A DNA stretch of 64,000 nucleotides, from NCBI RefSeq assembly GCF_020026915.1, contig NZ_JAINUY010000005.1:124001-188000 (forward strand), written 5' to 3'. Positions 53,327-61,637 of the stretch are shown here, piece after piece. The notes beneath the pieces were generated by a model. That model did not search any database, had not been told where the DNA came from, and saw nothing but the letters and a program-made list of their open reading frames with translations. Each line of letters begins with the position of its first letter. Position 1 is the stretch's first letter. Made by a program: the position numbers and the translations under genes. The DNA is from Flavobacterium potami (lineage in GTDB: Bacteria; Bacteroidota; Bacteroidia; Flavobacteriales; Flavobacteriaceae).

Positions 53327-53415
53327 TACCGATCAGATGTTCCTAACGGAACATTTTTTATTTGGAAACATTATTTTTTTTCTACCGACCAATTGTTCCT
53401 AACGGAACATTATTG
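53327..53415. repeat. Direct repeat of hairpin TGTTCC-TAAC-GGAACA
   Basis: Two near-identical roughly 27-bp copies (around 53327-53354 and 53384-53410), each starting ACCGA and holding the perfect hairpin TGTTCCTAACGGAACA (second copy 53394-53409). They lie between the Met8-like gene and cobA. They could be REP-like or operator-like; no regulator is known. Confidence 0.7.
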
Positions 53416-53422
53416 AAACCGT

Positions 53423-54232
53423 TTATTTTTTAGCAACGAATTGGTTTTGTCGAAACATTTTATCCAACTCTTTTTTTTGACAAAATTCTTCGTAAAATCC
53501 TTTTAATTTATGGCTTTCGCGGACCACTTCGCCTAAAACGATAATGGCTGGAGAACCTAATTCTTTTTCTTTTACGATTTCTAAAATCGAATCGACTGTT
53601 CCTACGCCTAGTTTTTCTTCTGCTGTTGTTCCGTTTTGGATAATGGCAACTGGCAGATTTCCTTTGTTTTCTTTTTGAAACAAATCGATAATCTGAGGCA
53701 GTTTGTGCATTCCCATCAAGATTACAACTGTTGCAGAAGATTGCGCTGCCAAAGCTACATCTGAAGATAATTTCCTATCTGATGTTGTACCTGTAATCGC
53801 CCAAAAACTTTCCGAAACTCCTCTTTTTGTAATGGATATTCCCTGACTTGCGGGAACTGCCACTACAGATGAAATTCCGGGAATAACAATCGTTTCAATT
53901 CCGAAACTTTCTGCAAATTCTATTTCTTCGCTTCCTCTTCCAAAAATAAACGGGTCTCCGCCTTTTAACCGAACTACATTTCCATACGTTAAAGCATTAT
54001 CCACAATCAATTGATTGATTTGATCTTGCGTGTATGCATGGTTTCCAATTCTTTTTCCGACAAAAATCTTGATGGCATTTTTTGGTGCGTAATCCAGAAT
54101 TTCTTCGTTGGCTAAGGCGTCATATAAAACCACATTAGCTTCAGCCAGTGCTTTTACAGCTTTTAGCGTCAATAATTCGGGATCGCCCGGACCTGCACCG
54201 ACTAAAGTTATTTTTGGTTTTATATTAAGCAT
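53423..54232 (-). CDS. cobA: Uroporphyrinogen-III C-methyltransferase
   Basis: A 269-residue SUMT: TLVGAGPGDPELLTLKA at the start, GNVVRLKGGDPFIFGRG and VIPGISSVVAVPAS in the middle. It methylates uroporphyrinogen III twice with SAM to make precorrin-2, first step to siroheme. It overlaps the sulfite reductase gene by 8 bp, suggesting translational coupling. C-terminal 20 residues (KKELDKMFRQ) are a short extension. Confidence 0.94.
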   Translation of the reverse strand: MLNIKPKITLVGAGPGDPELLTLKAVKALAEANVVLYDALANEEILDYAPKNAIKIFVGKRIGNHAYTQDQINQLIVDNALTYGNVVRLKGGDPFIFGRGSEEIEFAESFGIETIVIPGISSVVAVPASQGISITKRGVSESFWAITGTTSDRKLSSDVALAAQSSATVVILMGMHKLPQIIDLFQKENKGNLPVAIIQNGTTAEEKLGVGTVDSILEIVKEKELGSPAIIVLGEVVRESHKLKGFYEEFCQKKELDKMFRQNQFVAKK

Positions 54233-56315
54233 TTGCTAATTCTTGTGCTCTGAATGTTTCGATTTTATCAAAGAAAACGGTTGCTTGCGCGATGTAATCT
54301 TTAGCGAAAGCTTCAGATGGTTCATTTTTATTGATTTGGTAAACCAAGTCTTTAAAAGTTGAATTTAATTCGATTTTATTCGTATCAATAAAAACAGTGT
54401 CAAACAAATCAACGATTCCTGCGTGGTGGTTTGTTTTTTGGTTTTCAGCCAATAACAAAGCTTTTGCTCCATTTACAAATCCAGCGTAAGCGTGATAAAT
54501 TGCATCTGACCATTTTTTCTCGTCGAAAGATTCTTGAGCCAAAATCAATTTCTCTTTAGCCTCAAACAATAAAGTTGCTACTAAATCGATCACAACACCA
54601 GCACATTCTCCAACTCCAACTGCTTTTACGTAGTTATCTGCGTTACCCCAATCTACAAAATCAGCTTCTGTTAGATTCGTTACATCTGCTAAAGGTTTTA
54701 AGATTTCATAGAAATATTTCTCTCCTTTTGCATCATAATAGTTTAGGAATTTTTCTCCATTCGCATTAGCGTCAAAATCATTTAAGATCGTACGCAAAGC
54801 TTCCGGACCTCTTCTACTTGGAATTTTGATTACTTTATCAGCAAAACGTCCTTCTCCATTTCCTAATCTTCCCCCTCCCAATAAAACTTGTAATGCCGGA
54901 GCTACTAATTTTCCTGAGTTGATAGACATTCCTTGGAAACCAATTGCAGACATATTATGTTGCCCACAAGCATTCATACAGCCTGAAATTTTAATTTCGA
55001 TTTCGCGGTTGTTTAAATATTGAGGATATTCTGCACTTAAAACTCTTTCTAATTCTTCGGCAATACCAGTACTGCTTGCAATCCCCAAGTTGCAAGTATC
55101 GGTTCCTGGACATGCCGTAATATCTCCAACTGAATTATATCCTAAATGAACAAAGTCTAATTTGGCTAATTCTTGATAAAAGAAAGGAAGATTCTCTTCT
55201 TTTACGTGACGTATTACAATATTTTGACGCAATGAAAAACGCAATTCGTTTGCTGCGTAATTTTTAATTAAATCTGCTAATAATCTTGCTTTATCAGTAT
55301 AAAAATCACCTAATAAAACTTTGATTCCGATAGCATAATATCCTGCTTGTTTTTGTGCAATTACGTTCGATTTTTTCCAAGCTTCATAAGCCGCTGAATC
55401 TTCGATGGTAACTTGTGGCACTTCTAAAAGTGGTTCTGGAATTGGGCCATCAAAAGCAGTGGTGTCGATTTCGTATGTTTCAAAAGCGATTGCTTTTTTC
55501 TCTTTTTCAACTAAATCAAGGAAAACATCTTTCCCCATTTCTTTGATTAAGAATTTCATACGCGCTTTCATTCTTTTTGCACGCTCACCGTATCTGTCGA
55601 AAATACGGATGATTCCTTCTGCTGTTGGAATAATTTCGTTAACCGGAATAAACTCTGAAAGTAATTCGGCGTGTGCTGGCTGAGATCCTAAACCTCCTCC
55701 AAAAACTACTTTAAATCCTTTTTGTCCGTCTTTGATTTTTGGAATAAATCCTAAATCATGTAAATAACTCAAAGCAGTATCTTCATCTGAAGAAGAGAAC
55801 GAAATTTTGAATTTACGTCCCATTTCTTGACAGATTGGGTTTCTTAATAAGTATTGAAACATTCCGTGTGCATAAGGCGAAACATCGAATGGTTCGTTTA
55901 CATCTACACCAGCTAATTCGCTTCCTGTAATATTTCTAACGGTATTTCCACAAGCTTCACGCAAAGTAATATCATCTTTTGCCAATTCTGACCAAAGTTC
56001 AGGCGTTCTGTCCAAGCTCACATAGTGAATCTGAATATCCTGACGCGTTGTAATATGCAGACGTCCAGTAGAATATTTATCTGAAACTTCCGTAATTCTT
56101 CTCAATTGCTCGCTGGTCACTTTACCATAAGGCAATTTGATACGAATCATCTGAACGCCTTCCTGACGCTGACCGTAGATACCACGCGCTAAACGAAGGC
56201 TGCGAAAACGCTCATCATCAATTTTTCCTCCACGGAATAAGTGAATCTTTTTTTCTAATTCGATAATCTCCTTCTGAACTACCGGATTTTCTATTTCTGT
56301 TCTAAAACTTTCCAT
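54225..56315 (-). CDS. Siroheme sulfite reductase with C-terminal HEPN-like domain
   Basis: A 696-residue fused protein. Residues 1-560 are a siroheme/4Fe-4S nitrite/sulfite reductase: ferredoxin-like half domains (GVQMIRIKLPYGKVT, STGRLHITTRQDIQIHYV), and the cluster cysteines CPGTDTCN (C-x5-C) and GCMNACGQH (C-x3-C). It reduces sulfite to sulfide with six electrons. Residues about 575-690 resemble a HEPN helical domain (ATLLFEAKEKLILAQESFDE, DAIYHAYAGFVNGAKALLLA) but lack the Arg-x4-6-His nuclease motif. The function of this added domain is unknown. It precedes the siroheme-making genes, fitting the pathway. Confidence 0.9.
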   Translation of the reverse strand: MESFRTEIENPVVQKEIIELEKKIHLFRGGKIDDERFRSLRLARGIYGQRQEGVQMIRIKLPYGKVTSEQLRRITEVSDKYSTGRLHITTRQDIQIHYVSLDRTPELWSELAKDDITLREACGNTVRNITGSELAGVDVNEPFDVSPYAHGMFQYLLRNPICQEMGRKFKISFSSSDEDTALSYLHDLGFIPKIKDGQKGFKVVFGGGLGSQPAHAELLSEFIPVNEIIPTAEGIIRIFDRYGERAKRMKARMKFLIKEMGKDVFLDLVEKEKKAIAFETYEIDTTAFDGPIPEPLLEVPQVTIEDSAAYEAWKKSNVIAQKQAGYYAIGIKVLLGDFYTDKARLLADLIKNYAANELRFSLRQNIVIRHVKEENLPFFYQELAKLDFVHLGYNSVGDITACPGTDTCNLGIASSTGIAEELERVLSAEYPQYLNNREIEIKISGCMNACGQHNMSAIGFQGMSINSGKLVAPALQVLLGGGRLGNGEGRFADKVIKIPSRRGPEALRTILNDFDANANGEKFLNYYDAKGEKYFYEILKPLADVTNLTEADFVDWGNADNYVKAVGVGECAGVVIDLVATLLFEAKEKLILAQESFDEKKWSDAIYHAYAGFVNGAKALLLAENQKTNHHAGIVDLFDTVFIDTNKIELNSTFKDLVYQINKNEPSEAFAKDYIAQATVFFDKIETFRAQELANA

Positions 56316-56324
56316 TTCTCTTTA

Positions 56325-56381
56325 GTTGTTGGTTGTCTTGTTGTTAGTTTTTGGTTTTGATGAAAAACGTCAACTATCAAC
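56325..56381. repeat. GTTG/CAAC-core array
   Basis: GTTG cores at 7-8 nt spacing (56325, 56332, 56340) and CAAC cores at 56371 and 56378 with triplet TAT. Complementary arms in the gap between cysN and the sulfite reductase gene. Confidence 0.65.
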
Positions 56382-56384
56382 TGT

Positions 56385-57629
56385 TTAGCGAATAAACCCT
56401 ACTCCTGCTGTTGTGTTCGTTGCTGTATCGATTAAGATAAAAGCTCCGTTTGATTTGTTTTCGTTGTAAGCGTCAAAATATAAAGGCTTGCTTAATTTGA
56501 TGCTCACTTCTCCGATTTCGTTTATCGCTAATTGTGAAGCTTCTGTTGTTCCTGAATAATCAGTTGCAATCGTGTTTTTAATGCTTTCTACTTTTGCTAA
56601 AACTCTGTTCGTATTGTGCTGTACTAAATATTTAGTTCCTGGAACCAATTTTTTACTGTCCATCCAGCAAACTGTTGTTGTTATATCTTTTTCAATTCTT
56701 GGAAGCTCGTCTGATTTTACAATCATGTCACCTCTCGTAACATTGATATCATTTTCTAATTCGATTGTCACTGAAGAACCTGCAGAAGCTTCGTCAAATG
56801 ATTTATCGAAAAAGTGAATTTTAGTCACTTTTGATTCTGTTAAAGAAGGAAGAACTGTTACAGCATCTCCAACTTTAATAGAGTTTCCGTATAATTTCCC
56901 AGCGTAACCTCTGAAATCGTGGTATTCTTCAGTTTTTGGACGAATAACCGTTTGAACTGGGAAACGTGCTTTTCCTGGCTCGTAAACATCATGAGAATGT
57001 AATCCTTCTAAATGTTCCAAAACTGTTTGTCCGTCGTACCAAGGCATATTCTCCGATTTGTCCACAACGTTTCCACCGTTGATTGCGCTTAACGGAATGT
57101 AGCTTACGTTTTGTTCTTTGAAAGTACTTTTTGCATTTAAAGCCTCAAAATCAGCTTTGATTTTATTGAAAACTTCTTCAGAGTAATCTACTAAGTCCAT
57201 TTTGTTGATGGCAACGATTACTTCTTTAACTCTCAATAAATTATTGATAAAAAAGTGACGGTAAGTCTGCTCAATAACTCCTTTTCTAGCATCAATCAAA
57301 ATGATAGAAACTTGAGAAGTTGAAGCTCCTGTAACCATGTTTCTAGTATATTCTACGTGCCCTGGAGTATCGGCAATAATGTAACTTTTCTTTGCAGTCG
57401 AAAAATAAATATGCGCAACGTCAATCGTGATTCCTTGCTCTCTTTCTGCTACTAATCCGTCAGTTGCCAAAGAGAAATCTAAATAATCGTATCCTTTTTG
57501 TTTACTGCTTTTTTCGATTGCTTCAATTTTATCTGTAGTCAATGATTTTGTATCGTACAACAATCTCCCGATCAAAGTACTTTTTCCGTCATCTACACTT
57601 CCTGCTGTTGCTATTTTTAAAACGTCCAT
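56385..57629 (-). CDS. cysN: Sulfate adenylyltransferase GTPase subunit CysN
   Basis: A 414-residue EF-Tu-like GTPase driving ATP sulfurylase: G1 GSVDDGKST (about residue 10), effector region EREQGITID, DTPGHVEYTRN, and NKMD. It has no fused APS kinase domain, matching the absence of cysC in the cluster. It heterodimerises with CysD, encoded 132 bp upstream, to form APS from sulfate and ATP. Confidence 0.95.
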   Translation of the reverse strand: MDVLKIATAGSVDDGKSTLIGRLLYDTKSLTTDKIEAIEKSSKQKGYDYLDFSLATDGLVAEREQGITIDVAHIYFSTAKKSYIIADTPGHVEYTRNMVTGASTSQVSIILIDARKGVIEQTYRHFFINNLLRVKEVIVAINKMDLVDYSEEVFNKIKADFEALNAKSTFKEQNVSYIPLSAINGGNVVDKSENMPWYDGQTVLEHLEGLHSHDVYEPGKARFPVQTVIRPKTEEYHDFRGYAGKLYGNSIKVGDAVTVLPSLTESKVTKIHFFDKSFDEASAGSSVTIELENDINVTRGDMIVKSDELPRIEKDITTTVCWMDSKKLVPGTKYLVQHNTNRVLAKVESIKNTIATDYSGTTEASQLAINEIGEVSIKLSKPLYFDAYNENKSNGAFILIDTATNTTAGVGFIR

Positions 57630-57641
57630 TCTAATATTTTT

Positions 57642-57680
57642 GTTTCAAGTTTAAATTTTGTTTCAAGTTTCAAGTTTTGA
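57642..57680. repeat. TTTC-core array between cysN and cysD
   Basis: TTTC+AAG units at 7 nt, interrupted once by a longer spacer. Similar array at 58688-58715. Confidence 0.6.
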
Positions 57681-57761
57681 AAATCTTTATCTAAAATTTA
57701 AATCTGTATGTTTTTTTGATTCTACTTTTTAATTATCAATTGTCAATTATTAATTATCCAA

Positions 57762-58661
57762 TTAAAAATATCCTTGTTGTTTTCTTTTTTCCATTGCAGC
57801 TTCAGAACGTTTGTCATCGATTCTGGCTCCTCTTTCAGAAATTGTTGATGATCTGATTTCCCCAACCACTTCTTCGATTGTTGCTGCGTAAGATTCAACA
57901 GCCGCTGTACAACTCATATCTCCAACGGTTCTGAAGCGAACAATTCTTTCTTCGATTTGTTCGTCTTCTTCTTGGTACACAAAAGGAGAATGCGACCAGA
58001 TTAAACCGTCTCTCAAAAAAACTTTTCTTTTATGTGAGAAATAGATTGATGGAATCTCGATTTGTTCTTTTTCGATATAACTCCAAACATCTAATTCTGT
58101 CCAGTTTGAAATTGGGAAAACACGAACGTTTTGACCATTTTCGATTTTTCCATTTAAGATATCAAACAACTCAGGTCTCTGATTTTTTTCATCCCATTGT
58201 CCGAAATCATCACGAACAGAGAAAATACGTTCTTTAGCTCTTGCTTTTTCTTCATCACGACGTGCACCACCAATACAAGCATCAAACTTAAATTCTTCAA
58301 TTGCATCCAAAAGTGTTGTAGTCTGCAAGCTGTTACGGCTTGAATATTTTCCAGTTTCTTCAACTACTTTTCCTTCATCAATAGCATCCTGAACATTACG
58401 AACGATCAACTCTAAACCTAATTCTTCTACCAATTTATCTCTGAAAGCAATTGTTTCAGGGAAATTGTGTCCCGTATCAACGTGCAAAAGAGGAAACGGA
58501 ATTTTAGCAGGGAAAAATGCTTTTTGCGCTAAACGCACCAATGTAATAGAATCTTTTCCTCCTGAGAAAAGTAAAACCGGTTTGTCAAACTGTGAAATTA
58601 CTTCTCTGAAAATGTATATCGCTTCACTCTCTAAAGCGTTTGTTTTTAATACTGAACTCAT
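57762..58661 (-). CDS. cysD: Sulfate adenylyltransferase subunit CysD
   Basis: A 299-residue adenylyltransferase of the PP-loop type: VLLFSGGKDSITLVRLA (PP-loop SGGKDS, about residue 30), HVDTGHNFPETI and IGGARRDEEKARAKERI. It activates sulfate to APS with CysN. Encoded upstream of cysN. The 100-bp spacer upstream of it carries a TTTC-core array and an AT-rich stretch. Confidence 0.95.
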   Translation of the reverse strand: MSSVLKTNALESEAIYIFREVISQFDKPVLLFSGGKDSITLVRLAQKAFFPAKIPFPLLHVDTGHNFPETIAFRDKLVEELGLELIVRNVQDAIDEGKVVEETGKYSSRNSLQTTTLLDAIEEFKFDACIGGARRDEEKARAKERIFSVRDDFGQWDEKNQRPELFDILNGKIENGQNVRVFPISNWTELDVWSYIEKEQIEIPSIYFSHKRKVFLRDGLIWSHSPFVYQEEDEQIEERIVRFRTVGDMSCTAAVESYAATIEEVVGEIRSSTISERGARIDDKRSEAAMEKRKQQGYF

Positions 58662-58687
58662 TGTGTTTTTGTTTGATATTTTATTTG

Positions 58688-58715
58688 TTTCAAGTTTTAG
58701 GTTTCAGGTTTCAAG
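58688..58715. repeat. (TTTCNNN)4 array upstream of cysD
   Basis: Cores TTTC, TTTT, TTTC, TTTC, each followed by AAG or AGG; exact 7-nt period. Confidence 0.7.
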
Positions 58716-58805
58716 TTGGCTCCTGATCTAAAAATCTCCACTTCTTTATTCTATAATCTATATTCTATTCTCTGCAGAATCTTGCCTCTTTCTTCTTGCT
58801 TCTAC

Positions 58806-59516
58806 CTAGTCTTTTTTAGCACTATGAAGTCCGCATTCCTTATGGCTTGATTCCCACCACCATCTTCCGGCTCTGATATCTTCACCTGGGAAAATTGCTC
58901 TTGTACAAGGCGCGCATCCAATACTTACGAAACCTTGTTTGTGTAAAGCATTTTGAGGAACATTATTTTCTGAAAGATAGGTTTCAACTTCTTCTAAAGT
59001 CCATTTTAATAACGGATTGAATTTGATGATTTCGAAACCTCCGTCGTATTCAAACAAACTTAAATCTTGTCTGTTTTCTGATTGTTCTGCCCTTAAACCT
59101 GTAATCCAAACTGAATTTCCTGCTAAAGCTTTTCTCAACGGAACAACTTTTCGAATAAAACAGCACTCTTTTCTGTTTTCAACTGAATCGTAAAAGCTGT
59201 TTGGGCCTTTAGTTTTCAGAAGATTTTCAACTGAAGCCGCTTCTGGAAAAAACACTTCGATTGGTCTTTTGTATTTTTTTAATGTTTTATGAAAAACATC
59301 GTACGTTTCCTGAAACAATCTTCCTGTATCTAAAGTAAATACCGTAATATCGGTGTTACTTTTTGCAATAAAATCAGTAATTACCTGATCTTCCTGACCG
59401 AAAGATGTAGAAAAAATTACTTTTCCCGGAAATTCTTTTGCTAAAAAAACTAAGGTTTCGTCAAGCGAAAGATCTTTTGTTTTCTCTAATAATTCTTGTA
59501 CAATAATCGCACTCAT
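58806..59516 (-). CDS. cysH: APS reductase-type CysH
   Basis: A 236-residue PP-loop reductase. The catalytic cysteine is in KECGLH at the C-terminus. Two further pairs, KECCFIRKV (CC) and GCAPCTRA (CxxC), form the 4Fe-4S site that marks assimilatory APS reductases; PAPS reductases lack it. This fits the absence of an APS kinase gene, so the cell should reduce APS directly to sulfite. It lies 28 bp downstream of the TauE/SafE permease and heads the reductive part of the cluster. Confidence 0.93.
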   Translation of the reverse strand: MSAIIVQELLEKTKDLSLDETLVFLAKEFPGKVIFSTSFGQEDQVITDFIAKSNTDITVFTLDTGRLFQETYDVFHKTLKKYKRPIEVFFPEAASVENLLKTKGPNSFYDSVENRKECCFIRKVVPLRKALAGNSVWITGLRAEQSENRQDLSLFEYDGGFEIIKFNPLLKWTLEEVETYLSENNVPQNALHKQGFVSIGCAPCTRAIFPGEDIRAGRWWWESSHKECGLHSAKKD

Positions 59517-59544
59517 AATCTTTATTCCTTTCTAAAATCATCTT

Positions 59545-60447
59545 TTACAATAATTTAGATAATGTTTTTAAACTCAATATTATAATTAGAACTCCAACCG
59601 CAACCATCATTGGTTTTCTTTTGATTTTATTTACCAAATAAGCTGCTAATGGCGCTGAAATAACTCCTCCTAAAATCAATCCTATAATAATCTGCCAGCC
59701 GTGGATTCCGCCAAAAAGCATGAAAGTTATTCCGCTTGCAAACGAAATCGCAAACTCTGCCGCATTCACAGATCCTATTGTATATTTTGGATTTCTTCCT
59801 CTTCCTAATAATGTGGAAGTCACGATCGGACCCCAGCCTCCTCCTCCAACAGAATCCATAAAACCTCCAAACACTGCCAAAACGCCTAATTTTTTGGTTT
59901 TCTTTTTCTCTACATTTTTTCTAAGAGCTTTTCTGATGATTACAACCGCCAGAATAATCATGTAAACCGCAATAAATGGCTTGATAATATCTCCGTCAAT
60001 AACATCAGATAATAAATAAGCTCCTGTAATCGATCCTAAAACTCCGGGAATCAATAGATGTTTTACCAATTTCTTATTGATATTACCAAAGCGGTGGTGC
60101 GAAAGCGCCGATGCCCCAGTTGTAAACATCTCTGAAACGTGAACTGCCGTACTACTCAAAACTGGCGAAACTCCATAAGCCAATAAAAATGATGTAGAAG
60201 TTGCTCCATATCCCATTCCTAAAGCGCCATCTACTAATTGTGCAAAAACACCAATTAAGAAAAACGCTAAAAGGTTTTCATCAAATCCCTGAACAAAACC
60301 ATCCCATGAAAATTCAGCGTGATGATTATAAATTAATGTAACTGCCAAACCTAACAGCAAAACAACAGGTATTACAACCCATAACTTTTCTTTTAGTAAA
60401 GAATCAGACTTTACTACAGCGCTGTCTAACTTAAGTTCATTTCCCAT
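59545..60447 (-). CDS. TauE/SafE family sulfite/sulfonate permease (first gene of the cys cluster)
   Basis: A 300-residue inner-membrane protein with about eight helices and two TauE/SafE repeats (GALGMGYGATSTSFLLAYG, GGFMDSVGGGGWGPIVTSTLLG). The family moves organic or inorganic sulfur anions. At the head of the sulfate-reduction operon it is more likely involved in sulfate uptake or sulfite export than an unrelated ion; the direction is unknown. Strong promoter with a palindromic operator lies upstream. Confidence 0.9.
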   Translation of the reverse strand: MGNELKLDSAVVKSDSLLKEKLWVVIPVVLLLGLAVTLIYNHHAEFSWDGFVQGFDENLLAFFLIGVFAQLVDGALGMGYGATSTSFLLAYGVSPVLSSTAVHVSEMFTTGASALSHHRFGNINKKLVKHLLIPGVLGSITGAYLLSDVIDGDIIKPFIAVYMIILAVVIIRKALRKNVEKKKTKKLGVLAVFGGFMDSVGGGGWGPIVTSTLLGRGRNPKYTIGSVNAAEFAISFASGITFMLFGGIHGWQIIIGLILGGVISAPLAAYLVNKIKRKPMMVAVGVLIIILSLKTLSKLL

Positions 60448-60510
60448 ATTTTTAAGAATTGTTTTTGTTCTTAAAAATCCATTACCCTATCGGCTTAGTA
60501 GATTACTTTG

Positions 60511-60540
60511 CAAAAGTACTATATATTTCGAAATATCAAA
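60511..60540 (-). promoter_or_regulatory. Promoter and palindromic operator of the sulfate-assimilation operon
   Basis: On the minus strand TACTTTTG (plus 60511-60518) and TTTG (plus 60537-60540) with an 18-nt spacer form a complete Bacteroidetes promoter. Inside the spacer is the perfect palindrome ATATTTCGAAATAT (60523-60536), ideally placed for a repressor. An Rrf2-family gene at 61638 is a candidate regulator. The 310-bp gap to the divergent tauE-like gene otherwise holds nothing recognised. Confidence 0.75.
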
Positions 60541-60734
60541 ACAATATATTCACTTTTTTACATAAGCTATTGTCTTATAAACCAAGATAAAAGACATTTA
60601 AAAAAGAATTAGTGATTATTTTAACAAATTAAATGTTGCGACTTACTATTTTAACAACACACTCCAATTTTGTGATTCACAAAAATAAGCATTTAATCTC
60701 TACCAAATCTATAGGATAATTATAAAATTGTTAT

Positions 60735-60742
60735 TATTTTTG
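60735..60742 (+). promoter_or_regulatory. -7 box (TATTTTTG) for the second tauE-like gene
   Basis: Lies 16 bp before ATG 60758, which makes a longer in-frame start at 60728 unlikely since it would be upstream of transcription. Confidence 0.5.
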
Positions 60743-60757
60743 CGCCAAATTATTTTT

Positions 60758-61540
60758 ATGGATTTTCAGATTGGTCTTGTAATAGCAGGTTTAGTAGTTG
60801 GGTTTATTGTTGGGTTAACTGGTGTAGGTGGAGGTTCTTTAATGACTCCTATTTTATTGTATTTTGGAATTCCGCCAACAAAAGCTGTTGGAACTGATTT
60901 ACTTTACGCTGCTTTTACCAAAGCCGGAGGAATATTTGTCCACAACAAAAAAGGAAATATCAATTGGAAAATTACAGGTTGGTTAACTTTAGGAAGTGTT
61001 CCTGCTGCTCTTATAACTTTATGGATTTTAAACAGCATTAAAACTGATGTCGAAACAATAAACAGTGTTATTAAACAAAGCTTAGGCTGGGCTTTATTGT
61101 TTACTTCGGTAGCTATTATATTCAAAAAAAAGCTTTTAGTTTTTTCTCAAAAACATGCTGGAGATAAATTTCACAGCGAAAGCACTACTCAAAATATGTT
61201 GACAATTGGAATTGGAGTTTTATTAGGAGCAACTGTAACTTTAACTTCTATTGGAGCTGGGGCATTAGGAACGGTAACTTTATTTTTCCTTTATCCATTA
61301 TTACCAACTCCACGTTTGGTTGGAACTGAAATTGCACACGCGGTTCCCTTAACTTTAGTTGCAGGTCTTGGACACGCAACTATGGGAAATTTAGATTTAG
61401 GACTATTGGGTCAGTTATTAATGGGATCGCTTCCTGGAATCTATATGGGAAGTATGTTAAGCGGAAAAGTTCCAGATCAATTCCTTAGAAATGCAATTGC
61501 TATAATGCTTTTTATGGCTGGATATAAATTGATCTCTTAA
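60758..61540 (+). CDS. TauE/SafE family permease, divergent second copy
   Basis: A 260-residue membrane protein with the family signature GLTGVGGGSLMTPILLYFG near the start and a second repeat (LTSIGAGALGTVTLFFLY). Most similar in plan, not closely in sequence, to the permease at the head of the cys operon. ATG 60758 is chosen because the predicted -7 box lies inside the longer frame. It is transcribed away from the cys operon and toward the Rrf2 gene. Confidence 0.88.
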   Translation: MDFQIGLVIAGLVVGFIVGLTGVGGGSLMTPILLYFGIPPTKAVGTDLLYAAFTKAGGIFVHNKKGNINWKITGWLTLGSVPAALITLWILNSIKTDVETINSVIKQSLGWALLFTSVAIIFKKKLLVFSQKHAGDKFHSESTTQNMLTIGIGVLLGATVTLTSIGAGALGTVTLFFLYPLLPTPRLVGTEIAHAVPLTLVAGLGHATMGNLDLGLLGQLLMGSLPGIYMGSMLSGKVPDQFLRNAIAIMLFMAGYKLIS

Positions 61541-61549
61541 TATAAATTT

Positions 61550-61630
61550 TAAACCATATAAGTAATATAAGTTCATTTTAAACTTTGCCTAAAGCTAGAT
61601 TAAATGAACTTATATTACTTATATGGTTTA
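61550..61630. repeat. Perfect 29-bp inverted repeat with ATATAA cores
   Basis: Arms 61550-61578 and 61602-61630 are perfect reverse complements with a 23-nt loop. Each arm has two ATATAA (or TTATAT) cores separated by a triplet (period 9). It fills the gap between convergent tauE-like and Rrf2 genes and is likely a bidirectional terminator. Confidence 0.85.
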
Positions 61631-61637
61631 TTTTTTT

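Noticed and set aside
54225-56315. Defence-type HEPN ribonuclease
   Set aside because: The C-terminal HEPN-like region lacks the Arg-x4-6-His active site and is fused to a metabolic enzyme in a sulfur operon.
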